From the NCBI GenBank assembly GCA_003221615.1, contig QHSQ01000084.1:1-32755 (forward strand): DNA of 32,755 nucleotides, given 5' to 3'. The position numbers and the translations under genes are program-made. Numbering within the stretch: position 1 is the stretch's first letter; each line of letters opens with the position of its first letter. This document shows, piece by piece, positions 31,658-32,755 of the stretch. A model generated the notes under the pieces. It saw only the letters and a program-made list of their open reading frames with translations, had not been told where the DNA came from and did no database searches. This DNA is from Candidatus Rokuibacteriota bacterium (GTDB taxonomy: Bacteria > Methylomirabilota > Methylomirabilia > Rokubacteriales > CSP1-6).

Positions 31658-31930
31658 ATGCTTCCCTTGATCAAGCGCCTGGCGCGTTGGGCGGCGGCGC
31701 TCACGCTGATCGTCCTCGGGCTCGTGCTTTCCATCCCCGGTATCCCGGGTCCGGGCATTCTGGTCATCTTGATCGGCATTTTCGTGCTGTTGCCCGAAAG
31801 CCGCTGGCTCCGGAAGAAATACGCCGCGCTCAAGCGCCGGTACCCGAGAATCTTCAGCCCGATCGAGACGCGACGGGCGCGGGCGCGGGACGAGCGACAC
31901 GCCCACCGCCGCTCGCGCCGCAGATCGTGA
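31658..31930 (+). CDS. Small PGPGW-type transmembrane protein
   Basis: 90 residues from ATG 31658. Two hydrophobic segments (about 8-24 and 27-45) are joined by IPGIPGPGILVILIGI, the PGPG motif of a widespread family of small membrane proteins of unknown role, followed by a very basic cytoplasmic tail (RRARARDERHAHRRSRRRS). An in-frame ATG at 31622 lies ahead of the -10-like box and has no ribosome binding site, so the later start is preferred. Confidence 0.75.
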   Translation: MLPLIKRLARWAAALTLIVLGLVLSIPGIPGPGILVILIGIFVLLPESRWLRKKYAALKRRYPRIFSPIETRRARARDERHAHRRSRRRS

Positions 31931-31933
31931 CGA

Positions 31934-31962
31934 TTCCGCGAGGTCCGATGGCGCGCTATCAT
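31934..31962 (+). promoter_or_regulatory. Possible promoter of the cupin gene
   Basis: TATCAT at 31957-31962 could be a -10 box with a weak TTCCGC -35 (31934-31939), 17 nt apart. It directly follows the stop of the upstream gene. The transcript would carry a leader of about 110 nt that includes the conserved element at 32012-32075. Confidence 0.3.
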
Positions 31963-32011
31963 GCGCGGCGCGGGCGGGCGCGCCGCGCGCCCGAATCGAC
32001 GCGAGGTCGTG

Positions 32012-32075
32012 CGCGCCGCAGGCCGTCGCGGGGCTGGGGCCCCGCCGGACGAGGCGCGCCTTCTGAACAAGGAGG
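32012..32075 (+). promoter_or_regulatory. Conserved 5' leader element, copy B (nested hairpins plus RBS)
   Basis: The counterpart of the element at 8620-8682. The outer stem pairs CGCGCC (32012-32017) with GGCGCG (32053-32058). The inner hairpin pairs GCGGGGC (32028-32034) with GCCCCGC (32039-32045) round a TGGG loop. In this copy CGTC and GACG can also pair between the two stems. AAGGAGG (32069-32075) follows, then ATG 32082. The conserved part does not extend into the coding sequence, so it is not a relic of gene duplication. Confidence 0.65.
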
Positions 32076-32081
32076 CGAGAC

Positions 32082-32558
32082 ATGGCGCTTCAGGTGCGGC
32101 GAGTCATCACGGGCCACGACGCCGACGGCCGCGCGATCGTGAAGATCGACGAGGTCTCCAAGAACGTGGCCTCGGGCCGGCCGGGCGCGACCGCCTGTAA
32201 CATCTGGACCACCGAAGGCTTTCCGGCCAACAACGACGGTGCGGCCGACGAGGGCCTGCGCAAGGTCGACACGACGCTGAAGAACGGGACGATCTTCCGC
32301 GTGATCGAGTTCGCGCCCGGGCTCGCCGCGCGTAACCACCGGACCGACTCGATCGACTACATCGTGATCATCTCCGGCGAGATCGACATGGAGCTCGACG
32401 ATTCGGTCGTGCACCTCAAGGCCGGCGACGTGATGGTGCAGCGGGGCACGATCCACAACTGGGTTAACAACGGCACCGCGCCCTGCGTTCTCGCGGTCAT
32501 CCTGATAGACGCCAAACCAGTCGAAGCCGGCGGCAAAGTCCTGACCGCGGTCGGTTAG
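32082..32558 (+). CDS. Cupin-domain protein
   Basis: 158 residues, no signal peptide. The cupin core is in the second half: NHRTDSIDYIVIISGEIDM (motif 1, with His92-like HRT and Asp in place of the usual Glu) and HLKAGDVMVQRGTIHNWVN (motif 2 with the final His). Residues 1-70 form a lead-in domain seen in cytoplasmic cupins that may act as small-molecule dioxygenases or sensors. AAGGAGG lies 6 nt before ATG 32082. It is monocistronic, with the conserved leader in front and hairpins behind. Sharing the leader with the LLM gene at 8690 hints at a common signal. Confidence 0.83.
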   Translation: MALQVRRVITGHDADGRAIVKIDEVSKNVASGRPGATACNIWTTEGFPANNDGAADEGLRKVDTTLKNGTIFRVIEFAPGLAARNHRTDSIDYIVIISGEIDMELDDSVVHLKAGDVMVQRGTIHNWVNNGTAPCVLAVILIDAKPVEAGGKVLTAVG

Positions 32559-32583
32559 AAACCTGACCGCGGTCGGTTAGAAA
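32540..32583 (+). repeat. Perfect 22-bp tandem duplication across the cupin stop codon
   Basis: Two adjacent identical 22-bp units (32540-32561 and 32562-32583), each containing the palindrome GACCGCGGTC and a TTAGAAA end. The first unit supplies the last codons and stop of the cupin gene, so the second is a non-coding copy. It looks like a recent slippage or duplication event. Confidence 0.85.
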
Positions 32584-32587
32584 GAAG

Positions 32588-32614
32588 AAGCGTCCCGGTT
32601 AGCCCGGGGCGCTT
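32588..32614 (+). terminator. Hairpin terminator candidate after the cupin gene
   Basis: AAGCGTCCCGG (32588-32598) pairs with CCGGGGCGCTT (32604-32614), an 11-bp stem with one G-T pair and a TTAGC loop. It lies 30 nt after the stop. No T-run follows, so intrinsic termination would be weak. Confidence 0.55.
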
Positions 32615-32712
32615 CGGCGCAACTGAAGGACTGAGGACCCCTGGACCCGAGTCCTCCCGCAAGATCGAGGAGCGCCACGGCTGCGCCGGGGCGCTTCCGA
32701 GCGACGGGGGGC

Positions 32713-32737
32713 TTGGGGGCCCCTTCGAGGCCCCCAA
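32713..32737 (+). terminator. Second GC-rich hairpin near the window end
   Basis: TTGGGGGCC (32713-32721) pairs perfectly with GGCCCCCAA (32729-32737) around a 7-nt loop, followed by an AT-richer stretch. It could end transcription from either side. Between 32615 and 32712 I see only a weak GAGGAC/GTCCTC hairpin and no convincing gene. Confidence 0.45.
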
Positions 32738-32755
32738 TCACATCAATCCGTAGAA

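Noticed and set aside
32555-32737. A 60-codon minus-strand frame at the window end
   Set aside because: It overlaps the duplicated repeat and two hairpins, has no ribosome binding site and no family resemblance.
1-32755. CRISPR arrays, tRNA/rRNA genes, insertion sequences, phage genes
   Set aside because: No regularly spaced repeats, clover-leaf sequences, transposase, integrase or structural phage proteins were seen on either strand.

Overview
This is a chromosomal stretch from a very GC-rich, probably soil-dwelling bacterium. Peptide and NMT1-type ABC transporters, CaiB/BaiF CoA-transferases, luciferase-like flavin monooxygenases, amidohydrolases and an F420-type PPOX protein together fit lineages such as Candidatus Rokubacteria/Methylomirabilota. 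That placement is an inference from gene families; there is no rRNA or marker gene in the window. No tRNA, rRNA, CRISPR array, transposase or integrase was seen.

Layout. (1) 1-9775: mostly single genes: a HAD fragment, a secreted cupin, a membrane protein, a ThDP-dependent decarboxylase/synthase, an AhpD-like protein, a peptide-type ABC binding protein, a secreted coiled-coil protein, a crotonase-fold protein, MlaC, an N-terminally truncated VOC protein, Uma2 and a luciferase-like monooxygenase. (2) 9795-14332, minus strand: an eroded cluster. An ABC-transporter operon is reduced to fragments around an amidohydrolase-2 protein and a tandem CaiB CoA-transferase, with at least three deletion junctions. 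(3) 14554-18548: DinB and S9 peptidase (overlapping), an F420/PPOX protein and an SDR. (4) 18584-22062: a run of small unrelated minus-strand genes (P-loop kinase remnant, PPOX, methyltransferase, GNAT remnant, cyclase, with a histidine phosphatase at the upstream end) separated by attC-like hairpins. I read this as an integron cassette array without an integrase (CALIN). (5) 31518-22767, minus strand: ten tightly packed genes: flavin monooxygenase, creatininase-type hydrolase, complete NMT1-type ABC transporter, cytosine-deaminase-like hydrolase, RidA, a 42-residue membrane peptide, alpha/beta hydrolase, MBL-fold protein and HIT protein. The mix resembles uptake and opening of a nitrogen heterocycle, by analogy with the Rut pathway. 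(6) 31658-32755: a small PGPGW-type membrane protein and a cupin, ending in hairpins.

Three signals stand out. First, the cassette array. Second, a conserved 5' leader (nested hairpins plus ribosome binding site, 44 of 50 bases identical, same distance to the start codon) in front of two unrelated genes 23 kb apart, the monooxygenase at 8690 and the cupin at 32082. Third, frequent deletion scars, together with enzymes lacking their family's key catalytic residues (crotonase, SDR, alpha/beta hydrolase, amidohydrolase-2, MBL, RidA, first half of the CoA-transferase). All functions are read from motifs; none was confirmed by a database search.
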